Below are positions 14,101 through 29,100 of a stretch of 64,000 nt of DNA, in pieces (the first letter of the stretch is position 1; every line of letters begins with the position of its first letter). The translations under genes were made by a program, and so were the position numbers. The DNA is taken from positions 24,780,728-24,844,727 of the forward strand of contig NC_134676.1 in assembly GCF_030463565.1 (NCBI RefSeq), written 5' to 3'. Source of the DNA: Pelecanus crispus (Eukaryota; Chordata; Aves; Pelecaniformes; Pelecanidae). Below the pieces are notes generated by a model. It was not told where the DNA came from. It saw nothing but the letters and a program-made list of their open reading frames with translations, and did no database searches.

Positions 14101-17100
14101 GATCAAACATGCTGTAGCGATACAGTGAAATGAAAGTGTGTAACCAAACAAGAGTTAATAGTGACTCTTAAGAGCAGTTGTGTTCCCTGTTGTGAGTGAT
14201 ACTAGAGGGAGGAAAGCTGCTAGGAAGAAGAAAACCAAAAAGTTGTTGGGTTTTTTTTCCTTTTTTTTTAAGCCATAGCCACAGGAGTATTCTCAGGTCA
14301 TGTTGCATACCAATGTCCAATCAATATAGTGTAATGCTACCCTTAAGACATTCTTGATTTGCTCTTTCTTCCAAGGCTGGAAGAACTCAACAAAATATTT
14401 GCAAATTATTGCCACAGAACTCTAGATCTAAGAATACTGACTCTTCTGTCTAACACAATATGTTACATTATTTTATATCAAGTATGAAATGCAATATAAA
14501 AAACTTCTTGTTTAAAAGATCATTCATTACAACTAGGAAATTGTAGCAGTTATAGCACAGGGGAAGAAAAAAACATTAGAACAACAATGCCTGAAGAAAC
14601 ATACACAGTATTTTAGCAGTAGTCCACCACAGGAGTAGCCATAGGAAAATGCGGTAATTGTATATATACTTGTTTCATTTTTTTTTCCATGAAATTTTAT
14701 TATGTTTTAACAAACAAAAAGACTTACCTCTTCTTTTCCTAATGCTAACAGTACATCTGGATTTGTAGAAATTACTGAAAAATAAAATGAATTGGGTTTT
14801 TTACATTGGATGATATAGACTTGTATATAATGAAAAGCAGCCTGGCTAGAGAGAAACTTGTATAGCCTCCAAAAAACTAGCTTGGCTGTCAGCAGCAGTT
14901 TAACCACTTTTTGTGGTGTCCTGCTGGGCTAACCTACTGTCACTTTTCAGCAAGTTAAATTATACTGAAAATAGTATGGTGTTAGTGCTTCTGCATCACT
15001 TTTTATACCTAAACTAGCTCAGGTACGTAATATTGAAATGTGAAGTACAGTCATACTTCAAGATAAGCAAGCCTGATTTTTTCAGTGGAAGGGACTCCAT
15101 CAGTATTACTAATGTGTGCAATCAAATTCTTCCAGTCTTCCAACTCCTTGTTAAACAGCCTCCCAAATGCTTTATCAGGATTGTAAAACCTATCAGATTT
15201 AAAGAACTTAAAAAGCATGTCACCATCCTTACTGTTCACAAGAACAGCTACATGTAGGGAGATAAAAGGCTGTGCAAGGCCAATATCCTAACTGCAACCC
15301 TGAGCAAACAGCAGTACTTAAGGGAAAGTATAGTACTTTTCAAGGATGTGGTAATGTTTCCCCAGAATGCTTCTGCAAAACACAGCCATTTATGGCTCAT
15401 GGATTTTTCTGAATAAAAAGTGAATTGTTGTATTTGATAGCCTTCAATGGACTCCAATCAATTCTCAGTTCCACGTCAACTTGCAGTATCTGCATAAACA
15501 TGCAACTTTTTCAGAAGTGAAGCACTTGAATCTACTAGCAGGAGAAATGAAAGCTACTTTAACAGATTTAAATCTTAATATGTCAGGGATATTTTTTGTC
15601 CAAGCTTGGGCTCCAAATTTCTAATCTTAAAAATAAGAATAAAAGCTTTTCCCTTAACAAAAATGAAACCCCTTAACCTTCACATAAAAGCATTGAATAT
15701 CTACTAAATACAATACAGTTGATTTCATAAATTTATAAAAGTACTTTTTTTGGTAAAGTAATTTTATAGTTTTTAACTCCACAAATTTTGAGAAGCCTTA
15801 GATTAGTAGTTTTAAAAGCAGTGTTTGTTCCACGATGAAAATCAGCAAAACTACTGAGTTCAAAATGCATCAGATTACATGTCACAATAAAATCCCTTTT
15901 ACTTAGGGAATTACTATCTCTAAATCTTGACATAAAATTTGAGTGCTCCCAAACTAAGCTTATGTTTAAGAGCTGTGGGAGGTAGTGGTCTGTGCTATTA
16001 TTAGAGCAAGATTTCTTCAGTGACATGAATATCCTACATACACATGACAAAATTCATCAGTGTGCTTTTATTCACATTCACTGGCATATTTGAAGAAACC
16101 CATACAACTCTTCCCCCCGCCACCACCCACCATGATTATCGTGAGCCCTCACTACCTGGAATTATCAATTTCTACTATTTGTTTCTAGCACTTTTTCATT
16201 TTTAGATACCTAATCCAAGCATGTGCTTCGCATTCAATATTCATACAATGTATCAGAATAGAAGGCCACATCTTCCTAGGAAAGAAATCACTAGCCCTAA
16301 TTTAGTGAAGGAACATTGCAGATCTAAGACACTGGGACAACACATTTATGGCAACTGCTACTGTAAAGAACACAGGTTGCTCCATCTACTATCAGTTAAA
16401 GCTTTTTCAGTTATTAATCACTACACTTGCAAAAAATCAAATGTCAAACAGAATTGTCTCGTGATACGAAGTACAATTACTGAGCAAAATACTACCAGAT
16501 GCTAAGAATGTAAAAGCAACTACTATGCAGATATTTATACAGAACATTTATTAAAATAAGAGGAATTTGGCAGAATACTGATATTTTACAAGGAAAAACA
16601 GAAATTATGCAGAGACCACAACTGGTTTATATGGTTTAAAATATAGTTGCTTCCACTTCCTTATTTTGCAAAGGTAAAAGTTAAATTCTATTTTTATGAG
16701 CCAAATGCTTGTTAAGAAGTTTTAATTCAGCTGATTTAGCAGGTCTAGAGCTACATAAATAGTACCAGAAATAGAGAGAGAATAAGAGACTAAAGTAAAA
16801 GCTTTGCAAAATAAAATTTGCATTGTGGATTCAAGTCTGTTTGCCAATATTGTGCGCAAAGAAATGTAAAGCTGCCAAGTTATAACCTCTGAAAATAAGG
16901 TTTAAAATTGACATGCTGACAGGCCCTCATTTACAAGAAATGAGCTGGCCATTACTAAAAGCAGAAACCAAAGTAACAAGACAGCCTGACATTCACGCTC
17001 TATGAGTAAATTGTGTGAAATTAGTATTTCTGCTATTCCTATCTAGATAAATTCAGACAATGTTTTCAATTAACTAATTCCTCCTTCAAAACAAAAGTAG

Positions 17101-20100
17101 GTAGAAAGGAGACAAGATGGACAGAGAAGACGTAAGCACAATAGACTCTTCATTTTCACACAACCACTATAATTCTATTTAAATTCTTAACAGCAATTTC
17201 TCTTTTCTTCCCTTAGAAAGGTAGCCAAAAAGGCAAAGCTTTGGCTGCAAAATATTATTTGCATTATAATATGCATAGATCATTTCTTTAGTACAAAATT
17301 AAGATTTCTAATAATAAATCTTATCAACTGGGAACAAGTAAGAATGGTTGAGCAAAGCAAGTCAGCAAGCCAATAAAAATAGGTCAAACCCCAAGAATAT
17401 TTTTAAGCAAATAGCTTCAAGTTTAAAATAATTACATATTTTAGTAAGGAAACCTAACATCTCCAGGTATTTTACCAAGATAAAAACTGCAATTGCTTTC
17501 AATTCATTTGCTTTAAGCCAGCAGATTATTCATGAGCAGCAGCCAAGAACCAGTATTTCCCAAATTCATTCAATGTCATACTTCTGGTCTACATACCTCT
17601 AAGAAGCATTTGAGGCTGACCATTCTTAGAGACAGGCTTACAAAGCACATTAACTATTAATTTATTCTCATAGCATAACAATATCTATTTGTAAGAAAGG
17701 AGAAATATTTATTTTTTCCCCAGTTCCTATTATTTGATCACCATATGCAGCAAGTACATGAACTTTGAAAGAAGCTGGAGAGATGATTTTAATGTTCATC
17801 TGAAAATGCATTCCGATTTGGCCAAATGACAACATATTGGAAATCACCATTTGCTGTCTAAAACAGATGCATATCATTTTGTACACACTAAAACCCCCAA
17901 GCTTCTTCTGGCATAAAAATATCCAAATGAGTCAATGTATCCATTTAAAGATTAACTGTTAAGTCTTGCTGGATTGAAAGGTGCTAACAGTTCCTTGACA
18001 GAAGACATAACAGTGAGTGCTACCAGAATATTAATGATAGTGTAGTGTGAACTGTTTTAGGAGTCTCCAAATGGGAGATCTGAAAAAGCAGATTACTCAT
18101 ACTTAGATTCTGAATGGTTTTATTTTCAGTGTCTGGCCACATCAGCCTTGCAACAGAGTTATATCAGTCAGCACTGACAATTACATACAAAAAGAATTCT
18201 GAAGAACTGAGGAATTTATACCTTTTAACTGATAATGCCTAACAAATATAAGAACTACCACTTGTCTCAGTGGTTTGTGTTTCTCTAGATCAATAAGTGA
18301 TCTGGATTCTTGTGTTGTTAAAATAAACTGAAGTGTCTTTTACCACCTTTTTCTTGACCTGAAATCTCTGATCCTTGTTAAATCCGAGCTAGGTATTTTA
18401 TTATGCTGTAATGGGCTTACTGCTAAAGGTTTACTTCAAAGTGTCAGTTAGTACATCATAATACAAAACACTTTTGTGAAGTAGTAATAAAAAAAAAAAT
18501 CAAAGGAGGCATGGTTAAAAATATGCCTAGGTAAGTTATTGTTAGTTTATTAGCAATACTTGCAAAGATAAAAAAAAAAGTCAGCTTCTTAAAAGACAAA
18601 AAGACAAAATTCTTTGCCAAAGTAGTTCTGTCCTAAGAAGGAAATACAAATGAAAGATGGAGAAGAAACAGTCACAGAAAGGAGAAAACTGAAAGAGGGT
18701 AACATAACAGCATAATGAACTTTTGTTACTTTGTTAGGAGACCTGCTAACAGTTATTTTTTCATTTAACTGACTGATGAATGGTGATATGAATCATGCAT
18801 TTATTAGTCCAGAATCATAAGGTTAAGTTATAGTAGAATTCACTTTGAATTCTAAGTTCACTTAGAACCAAAGTGCAAAAAGAATATAGAAATGAAACAT
18901 ACAGGCTACTGTGGGAAGTATTTAATTTTTAAGTAGTTATAGTATGAAAATACAATCAGCAGACATTCGATATATACACAGTTTAAGATGCCTAGACAAA
19001 AGAGACTTTGCAGAAGTTTATATGAGTATACCCTACATCGAAGCAGTTACTTACTTTCAGGACTTCTTTTTTGCCATTGATTATATTCCGCTGTTAAAGC
19101 TTTCACTCGCGTCATTAACAAGGAAAGCTATATAACAAGAAAAGAAGCATCTCTTGAAATGTGTTGAATTGCATTGGAGTAAAATGAGATAGAATGGGAT
19201 AGAAATTAAATTATTAAGTTTATGCAGCAGAAAACAAAAGAGCATCCATTACAATAGGCCACTTATTCCTTCAAAGGATTTAAAAAGCCACTTGCAGGGA
19301 TCAAGAAACATTTTTATTCTTTTTTCAAAAGGGGGAAATCTGAAGTAGTCAGAGTTGGAATTTTTCCTCAATTTCCTCTGTAATATCAGACAATGACCAG
19401 AACTGAAGATGAGCAACTAGAATCAATGATAATACTTCACATCCCCGCTCCTCTTTAGATGCATGGTTGATACACATTTAAGGTTAAATATGTTATTTTT
19501 TTTTATATATAAAATAAGTAAGGTTAAATGTGCTTGATGTGTGATGACTAAAAAAAAGATTGCCTTCCCAAAAACCAGTAGTCAAATAAATCTTCTATCA
19601 AAATCACACCTGTGGACTCAACAAAAAGTGTTTTAGAACTAGTGCTCTAGCTCACTGTAATCACTGAAAATATAGTAGCAATAAGAAAAAACACCAGTTC
19701 AGAAAAGTTTTTTAATAAACCCAAATTAAACAACCATAGATTTTTAAAAATGTACTTATTTTAATATCTTACTATGTTCTGGAGAAAGAACATATTTTTT
19801 ATTACTATTCCACTTCCTGAAACCAAGGACTGCACCTGTAATTTTTCTTCAAATGCATTGTAAACTACATATAGATATTACATTACCAGTAATCTGGTAA
19901 GAAATTAAACATACATTTAAATACAAAAGGTACTGCTGATATAGTCAAGCATTCCATAAAAAGCACTGCAGATTGCATTTGGATTTACATCAACTAAAAA
20001 GAGAAAAATATGCTAAGAATCATCAGCCAAGTTCTTATAATAAAAATGTCAAGAATTGACAACTTAGTTTTTACTTTTCACTGCTCAAAACAACTTTGCT

Positions 20101-23100
20101 AAGTGCATCTTCACATAACAAACTTTTGAAATAAAGGAAAACAAACCCAAAACAAAAGAAATAATCACGATACAAACACATATTTTCTAGATCAGGTGGT
20201 GTCATCTCTTTCATAATTGACAATACTATCAGCTCATTCTTCCTTTAAACTTGATGAAAAAGCATGTACGAAATGTTCTGGATATTCCAGCAACTGGACA
20301 AACAACTTGCCAATAAATTAACGTTACCATTCAGCAACCTTAAATCAAGGACCATCTTTTCAACAAACACATACAGCAAATATGTGCTTCAGGTGTCTCT
20401 CTCTCGTGCCTTGTATACGCTCCTAGCAAAACATGCTGCTCAGTAAGTAATCCATTACATCGTAGACCAGAATCAGTCCCCAAACTTAAAGGATAAAACC
20501 ACAAAGAGTACATTGCAAGATTACAGTCCTGAGGTGATTAAGGAATGAACATTAGTGACAAGATCAACAACAAGGAAAAGAACTATAGCTTCTTTGCCAG
20601 CTACAATGAGAGCAGAAACGAATAGTTCCAGTTACAAGGAACCTACAATGATCATCTAGTTGAACTGCCTGACCAATTCAGGGCTGACCAAAAGTTAAGG
20701 CATATTACTGAGGGCATTGTCCAAATGCCTTTTGAACACTGACAGGGTTGGGGCAACAACCACCTCTCTAGGAAGCCTGTTCCAGTGTTTGACCGCCCTC
20801 TCAGTAAAGAAATGCTTCCTCACGTCCAGACTAAACCTCCCCTGGTGCAGCTTTGAACCCTTCCCACACTTCCTATCACTGGATACCAGGGAGAAGAGCT
20901 CAGCACCTCCCTCTCAACTTCTCCTCCTCAAGAAAATGTGGAAAACAATGAGGTCACCCCTCAGCCTCATTTTCTCCAAACTGGACAAGCCAAAGTCAGC
21001 TGCTCCTCATAGGACATGTCTTCCAGCTCTTGCACCAGCTTTATTGCTCTCCTCTGGACACATTCAAGGACCTTAACAACCTTCTTAAATCATGGGGCCC
21101 AGAACTGCACACAGTACTCCAAGTGAGGCCACACCAGTGCTGAATACAGCAGGATAACCAACTCTTTTGACCAGCTGGTTACGCTGTGTTTGATGCAGGA
21201 TGTGGTTTGCCCTCTTGGCTACCAGGGCACACTGCTGACTCATATTGAGCTTAGCATCAAACAAACACACACTCACAGATCCATTTCTGCAGGGCTGCTC
21301 TCCAGCCACTCCTCTCCCAATTTATACTTGTGCCCAGCATTATTCCATCCCAGGTGCAGAATCCCACATTTGTTCTTGTTAAATGTCATCCCATTAATCA
21401 TTGCCCAGTGCACCAATCTATCTAGATCCCTCTGCAAGGCCTCTTGTCCCTTGAGAGTCAACAGCACCTCCTAGTTTAGTATCATCAGCAAACCTGCTAA
21501 TGGTGCATTCAATTCCTGCATCCAGATTGTTGATAAATATATTTGAACAAAACTCGCCCTAGAATTGAGCCCTGAGGAACACTGATGGTGACTGGTTGCC
21601 AGCTAGATGTACCCCATTCACTACAACCCTTTGAGCCCTGCCCTTCAGCCAGTTCTTCACCCAGTGCACTGTGAACCTGCCCATGCCACAGTTAGACAAC
21701 TTGTTCAGAAGGATGCTGTGAGGGACAGTATCAAAAGCCTGACTGAAATCCAGAAAAACTACATCCACTGCCTTCCCTTCATCCACTAGGCAGATAACCT
21801 TATCATAGAAGGATATCAAATTAGTTAAATAGGACTTTCCCTTTGTGAACCCACATTGACTGTGCCTGATGATTGCGTTGTTCTTTATATGTCTTTCAGT
21901 AGCACCCAGTGTGATAGTCTCCATAATTTTGTCCAGGTACTGAGGTTAGACTAACAGGTCTGTAGATTCCTGGGTCAATACAAGTGCCTATGTTAGGGCT
22001 GCAATAAAATCTCATGAAAGTTGCTGACAGAGGATATAACATGACCTTTTCCTCTCATCCCCATTTTCTACCATGAAGTGCAATCTTAATTCAATCTTCA
22101 TTTTTGCAAATCCATTTAATCATTGTCTTGCTATGACAGTTTTCAAGAAAAGCATATCTCGAAAGTTTATTAATTACAAGGGTATGATGTGCTTCAGTAA
22201 AGCTGCAAAGAAACATAAAGAACAGTCTACACCCAATTAAAATTATACAATATTTATTTTTACTTATAGGATTTTATCCGGAGTCCTAAAAGGAGAAAAA
22301 GATTGTGGTTTATGCATTTGAATATGCATCTTCATTTATTTATTCTGATGAAATAATAGTTTAGAACATAGTTTATTACTAGCAAGAGATCAGTGTTAAT
22401 AATTACATAATAATTAAACATCTGAATGTATTCAACAGATACATCTCTGAAGAAAAGTGCTCTTTTTGTTAGTTATTCAGTCAAGTGTATTGAATTAACG
22501 ATCTGAATACTCTTACTGAAGTCACACAAGATGGAGATTTGTAAGACCTACATATTTCACCCAACCAGCCCAATGTCTAACTATTTATACTTTCCAAATT
22601 CACAGTCCGCATCTAAATTCTATTTTAAAGGTTCCTATTTAGAATTTACAAACAACTAAACAGTGAGCCAACATTGTCTTTTTGCACATTCCCCAAAATT
22701 TGAGGGATACAGGAGCTCACGTTCATGCACTCAGCATCACTCAGTTAATTTCTAATTCAAGCACATCTGTTTAGGATATCCACAAATGGGGAACAACTGT
22801 AACTTGCAAATACAAAGTTCAAGAGTAAATCTAAAGGGATCCATATAGAGTTTCACAACTTGCATGTACACTGATTAGGAAATAGTCCAAATGTGTATTG
22901 AAGTTACACACCCCTCCATTTTGCTGCCTATGTTAGCCATTTATCAATTGTGTGGCAGGACTGCATGTAACTTTTTTGCTATACATAAATGCAACTTTTC
23001 ACTATTTGCTAGACACTTACTTCAGAATACAGCTTCAAAGTTAATAAAACTGTCAGCTTTAGAGAATAAGTAAAGATAATTTAGTTTCCTACTTTTGGAA

Positions 23101-26100
23101 ACACACCATGTCTTCAAAGAAAATGAAATATTTTGTGGAGAATAAAAAAAAAATTACTGTCTTACCTTGGCATCCGACTTTAACAGTGTTTCCATTCCTA
23201 GAAGCATTAGCTTGCTCTGACACTTAGTAGAAAACAAAACACAATGAATGTTTACTTACTCTCCCCTTTTGTAAGAAAGAAACAGGATGCTTTGAAATGC
23301 CAAAAGTTGTTTAATACAGGAAAAAAGAGTTTTGACTTGAGTCCTACCACATCCCTCAGGGCCTGACCCAGAACAGCAAATTAAGAAATATTTTTAAAAT
23401 CATACCACATATTTTTAAAATATTAAAACCCAAGAACTTCAATTAATTGAAACGTAGAAAAGCAGCAGCTAACAAAAGATGTATGATCTGAGGAAAAGGC
23501 AAATTATGAGGGAAGTTGATACGGGGCAAGACACTGAACAGATAAAGAACATGAGAAACTGGGAAGAGAGTCATGGACAAGGCTGAACAGGGAAGCCGCT
23601 GAGAAGTTAACACACTTGCTGCTACTATTCTGGCTCTCCAAACAGAGCAATCATTTTGTAATACACATCTTTAGTTTTAACTCATTTAGGGCAATATACT
23701 CTACACTTCAGAAATGATCTGATTTTTAGAAGTGCACTACATCAGCTCCCATGACTGCAATGGGAGGTATACCCAGTCTGAAATTCAGGCCACCACAGAT
23801 ATCCAAGGCTTCAGCAAGAGACACCTGCTAAACTCTTTCTTGTTTTATAACTGTCAGCAAATTAACCTGCCCCGTGACAGGGCAGGATGTATTCTATGAA
23901 GCAGTAAAAGTACCAAGCAGTACTTTGGAAGCCTTACTGTTAATGTTTTGGAACAAAAACACAATATAAAACTTCAAAACACTCCACTAAAAAAACCTGC
24001 TAATGCTGACACACAATCATTGGAACCATAAACCATATAACCTAGGAGCTAATTCAATGACTATTAGTCGTTTAAACTTCTTGCTGAAACATGCATGCAT
24101 CCGGGCTGCAACAATCAAAGTAATAAAAAGCCTACTGTTTTATCAACTTCCAAAAATAATGCACATTATCACTTCCTGTATTGTTTTGGGGATGCTGGGA
24201 ACAAGATATCAAATATTTTCAATTAAATTCAAAATACTAAACATTCTAACTTCCCTTCTAATCTGAAAATTTCAAAGAAAGTTCACATCCTCTGACGTGA
24301 TATTTTTAATGCTTTGAATCTACAACTCAGAACTCAAGCACATAGCATATAAATACCACATAAAATTGAGTGAGGCAATTAAGACTCTCAAAATATAATT
24401 TAGAACATGACTTTTCATCAGAATCTTATAGGATGCACAGCATTCCCTCAGAACTGTTAAGTTTATCTTTCCTGGGATTCCTGTAAATAAAAATAACTCA
24501 CTCTAAAATGTTATTATTAGCATATCGGAACATATATCGAGAGAGATAAATTTTATTCTTGAGGATGTAACTGTCAGTTTGCATGAATGTATACTAACAT
24601 CATCGTCCTTCTAAGCCTCTTTCTCCTCCCATTCTCTCTCTCCTTTAAGATCCAAAGTACTTGTGAACAGCAGTTGAATCCCATCTTGTATGAGGCTAAA
24701 GAGAGAAGGATCTCAAGTCTCAGTGTGCTGGTACTACCAGAACACAGGTAAACTGTATAGTTTTCCCTAGCTTTAACATATACTCCTATTAAAATCATAA
24801 CATCAGCACACTGTAAACAAAGTTCAACACTGCAAGACATTCTTCACCCCTGCCACCACTTCTACCTTTGCCCTTTCTGAAGGTCTTCCCCTCCCCCCCC
24901 TTTTTTTCCCCTCCTTATTTTGTTGCAGTGGTTTCTTTGGAGGGGGTGAGGTAAGCATGCCGTGAAGGATGGGGAGATGAACAAAAAAATGCTGAGGAAA
25001 GTTTACAACAAATTTTGTATACCTCTTCCATCTGCTTCCAGATACTCTCACATTCATCCAGGAGTTCTTCCTTGGCATCTACAGGACAAACTGAGTCATT
25101 GGCCATTTCTGGTACATATTCAGCCTGTTAACAAGCAAATAGAAGAGTTATCACATAGATCTACAATAATTATTAACAGGTTACTGATTCATACATTGTA
25201 CTTCAGGTGAAATATGTAACAGAGCAGTCCCTCTGAATCCAAAGCTTTCAGTTAACTCCCCTATATTTCTAGACAGCACTCAATCATTCAGTAAAATCAG
25301 CTAACTCTATTACTATAGTAAAATTCAAAGACACTAATTACGTTTTGTAAAATTGAGTCACAAAGTCTTTGTCCTAGTTTCTGCTGGGTCAGAGTTAATT
25401 TTCTTCCTAGTATCTGGCATAGTGCTGTGTTTTGGATTTTGTATGAGAATAATGTTGATAACACACTGATGTTTTAGTTGTTGCTAAGTACAGCTTATGC
25501 TAGTCAAGGACTTGTCAGCTTCCCATGCTCTGCCAGGTGCACAAGAAGCTGGGAGGGGGCACAGCCAGGACAGCTGACCCAAACTGACCAAAGCAATATT
25601 CCATACCATATGACGTCATGCTCAGTATATGAACTAGGGGGGGTTGGCTGGGGGGCAGCAAACTCCGCTTGGCAACTGGGCATTGGTCAGTGGGTGGTGA
25701 GCAATTGCATTGTGCATCACTTGCTTTGTATATTCTTTTATCATTATTATTATTTTCTCTTCCTCTGCTGTCCTATTAAACTGCCTTTATCTCAACCCAC
25801 AGGTTTTAATTTTACTTTTTTCCCTGATTCTCTCCCCCATCCCATCGGGGAGAGGGGAAGGTGACTGAACAGCTGTGTGGTGCTTAAACCACAACAGTCC
25901 TAAATTTTCAAAACTGCTTTGATTATCTGCAACAGCGTTTTTTTTATTTTCTCACAACTTTAATAGAGAAACAATAAGAGAATCTCACATCTACAAAGCC
26001 ACGCTTTTCTTCCATATATCTGCAAAGTTCTTAAGCACAGTTAGTTCTGCTCTGTCTTCCAATAAATGTCCTAATCCATTTCTCCTTATGACAACTTGAA

Positions 26101-29100
26101 TTCAGAATCTTTTGGATTAACAAATTAAAGTGTCCAGGAGGTTACTAGAAAAACTAACAGAAGAACCTGAAAGATATGCAGGCAACCAAGGAAAGAGGGT
26201 ACCAGGACAGCCAACAGAAAAAAAAATCAACTCAAGTCAAAATCAAAAAGTTCAAGAAACTATCAAGTCAGGTAGAAAACATACAGATTCAGAAATTTAA
26301 TGCTATTTAAATCCATAAAGAAATACATGAACAACAACAGCAATTAAAAGGGAGAAACAAGAAGCACCAAAAGAGCACTCAAAGGGAATTTTTAAGGTAA
26401 AACAACCAACAGGAATTTCCCAGATGTACAAGATGCAGGAAGCCTTTAAAAATACTTAAATGGATCACTAAGACCACCAAATACTTAGAGATTAAAAAGA
26501 GACATTAAAAAAGATAAAGATCGAAAGAACGAATAAACATCTCTGCCTTCTTAATGATGCACAAATTCCTAACTCAACCTTTTGTTCATTTTCAGAACAA
26601 AACCTCAGCATCAGAGAAAATAATGTTGAAAACCTGAATAATTTAAAAGGAGTGAAATATTCACCTAGTACCTCCAAAGTTCAAGTATGCCATAGCAGAG
26701 TGGCTAAGAAATCAGAATGTCTCACTGAATACTGGAAGTATTCTAGAGAACTGAAAGTTATCAATACTTCATCATAGAATCATAGAATGCTTTGGGTTGG
26801 AAGGGACCTTTAGAAGTCATCTAGCTCAAACCCCCTGCAGTGAGCAGGGACAGCTTTAACCAGATCAGCTTGCTCAGAGCCCCATCCAACCTGACCTTGA
26901 ATGTTTCCAGGGATGGGGCCTCCACTACCTCTCTGGGCAACCTGTTCCAGTGCTTCACCACCCTCATGGTAAAAAATTTCTTCCTTACATCTAGTCTAAA
27001 TCTACCCTCCTTTAGTTTAAAACCATTAATCCTTGTCCTGTCACAAAAGGCCTTGCTAAAAAGATTGTCCCCATCATTCCTATAGGCCCCCCCTTTAAGT
27101 ACTGGAAGGCTGCAATAAAGTCTCCTCGCAGCCTTCTCTTCTCCAGGCTGAACAACCCCAACTCTCTCAGCCTGGCCTCATAGGAGAGGTGCTCCAGCCC
27201 TCTCATCATTTTGGTGGCCCTCCTCTGGACCCGCTCCAGCAGGTCCATGTCCTTCTTGTGCTGAGGGCCCCAGAGCTGGACGCAGTGCTCCAGGTGGGGT
27301 CTCACCAGAGCAGAGTAGAGGGGCAGAATCACCCCCCTTGACCTGCTGGCCATGCTTCTTCTGATGCAGCCCAGGATATGGTTGGCTTTCTGGGCTGTGA
27401 GTGCACCTTGTTGGCTCATGTCCAGCTTTTCATCCACCAGTACCCCCAAGTCCTCCTCCACAGGGCTGCTCTCAATCCCTTCATCCCCCAGCCTGTACTG
27501 ATTTTGGGGGTTGCCCCGTCCCAGGTGCAGGACCTTGCACTTGGCCTTGTTGAACCTCATGAGGTTCACATAGGCCCACCTCTCCAGCTTGTCAAGGTCC
27601 CTTTGGATGACATCTCGTCCTTCTGGCATGTCTACTGCACCATTGAGCTTGGTGTTGTGGCGTTGTCCACAAACTTGCTGAGGGTGCACTCAATCCCACT
27701 GTCTATGTCCCAGTACGGACCCCTGAGGGACTCCACTTGTCACTGGTCTCCATTTGGACATCGAGCCATTGACCACGACCCTCTGGATGACACCATCCAG
27801 CCAATTCCTTATCCACCGAACAGTCCTTCCATCAAATCTGTATCTCCCCAATTTAAAGAGAACAATGTTGTGGGGGACTGTGTCAAAGGCTTTACAGAAG
27901 TCCAGATAGATGACATCCGTTGCTTTTCCCTTGTCCACTGATGCAGTCACTCCTTCACAGAAAGCCACTAGGTTGGTCAGGCAGGACTTGCCCTTGGTGA
28001 AGCCATGCTGGCTGTCTCAAATCACCTCCCTGTCCTCCATGTGCTTGAGCATAGCTTCTAGGAGGATCTCTTCCATGATCTTCCCAGGCACAGAGGTGAG
28101 GCTGACAGGTTGGTAGTTCCCAGGGTCCTCCTTTCTTCCCTTTTTAAAAATGGGCACAACACTCCCCTTCTTCCAGTCACTGGGGACTTCACCTGACTGC
28201 CATGACTTTTCAAATATCATGGGGAGTGGCTTGGCAACTACATCAGCCAATTCCCTCAGGACTCTGGGATGCATCTCATCAGGTCCCATAGACTTGTGTA
28301 CATTCAGGTTCCTCAGGTAGTCTCGAACCTGATCTTCCCTTACAGTGGGAGGGGGTCTACCCCCCTGCTCCCCATCTTTTGGTCCATCGACTCAGGAGGG
28401 GCGAGGAGAGAGGTTGCCAGTGAAGACTGAGGCAAAGAAGTTGTTGAGTACCTCAACTTTCTCCTTGTCTTTTGATACTAGGTCACCATTCTTGTTCATC
28501 GTGGGGGTAAGCTTTCTTTGACCATCCTTTTCTGGCTGACATACCTGTAGAAGCCCTTCTTGTTATTCTTTACATCCCTTGCCAAATTCAGCTCCAGCCG
28601 TGCCTTGGCGTTCCTGACCTCATCCCTACACAACCAGGCAGCTTCCCTCTACTCTTCCCAGGATACCTGTCCCTGTTTCCACTGCCTGTGCAGTTCCCCT
28701 TACTCTTTAGTTTCTTCTACTTCAGTTTAGTTTAGCTTCTACTTCTTTAGTTTACTTTTACTAAACCTTTCTGGCAAATCTGTTGCATCAGTAATTAAAA
28801 ACAGAACACTAGAAAATCTGGATTGCCATGATCTGATAAGGTCCAATGAGCACAGTTTTTGCAAAGGAAAAATCATTATCTTCTCAAGAGTCTTGGAATG
28901 TCTCCACAACATAGAAGAGAACTGGTTCACATAATTTATTAAGACTTCTGAAACGCCTCCAGCCAAGTCCCCCACAGAAAGGTAATAAAGAAACTAAGCA
29001 GCCTTCAGATGCAATGTACTTTTTTTCTCAGACCAAAAACTGTCAAGGAGACAAACAAAAAAATCCTGAAGAGATAGTTTTCACCATGGCAAAAAGGCTC

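Larger units (their letters stand above)
13297..25022 (-). other. CENPK introns 2 to 5
   Basis: Introns 13297-14727, 14775-19054, 19128-23165 and 23223-25022. The third holds the CR1 at 20.6-22.0 kb. The others show AT-rich DNA, with no RNA gene and no further exon I can recognise. Confidence 0.7.

Noticed and set aside
25478-25864. 128-codon open frame at 25.5-25.9 kb
   Set aside because: It lies wholly inside the solo LTR, with no similarity to a known protein that I can see.
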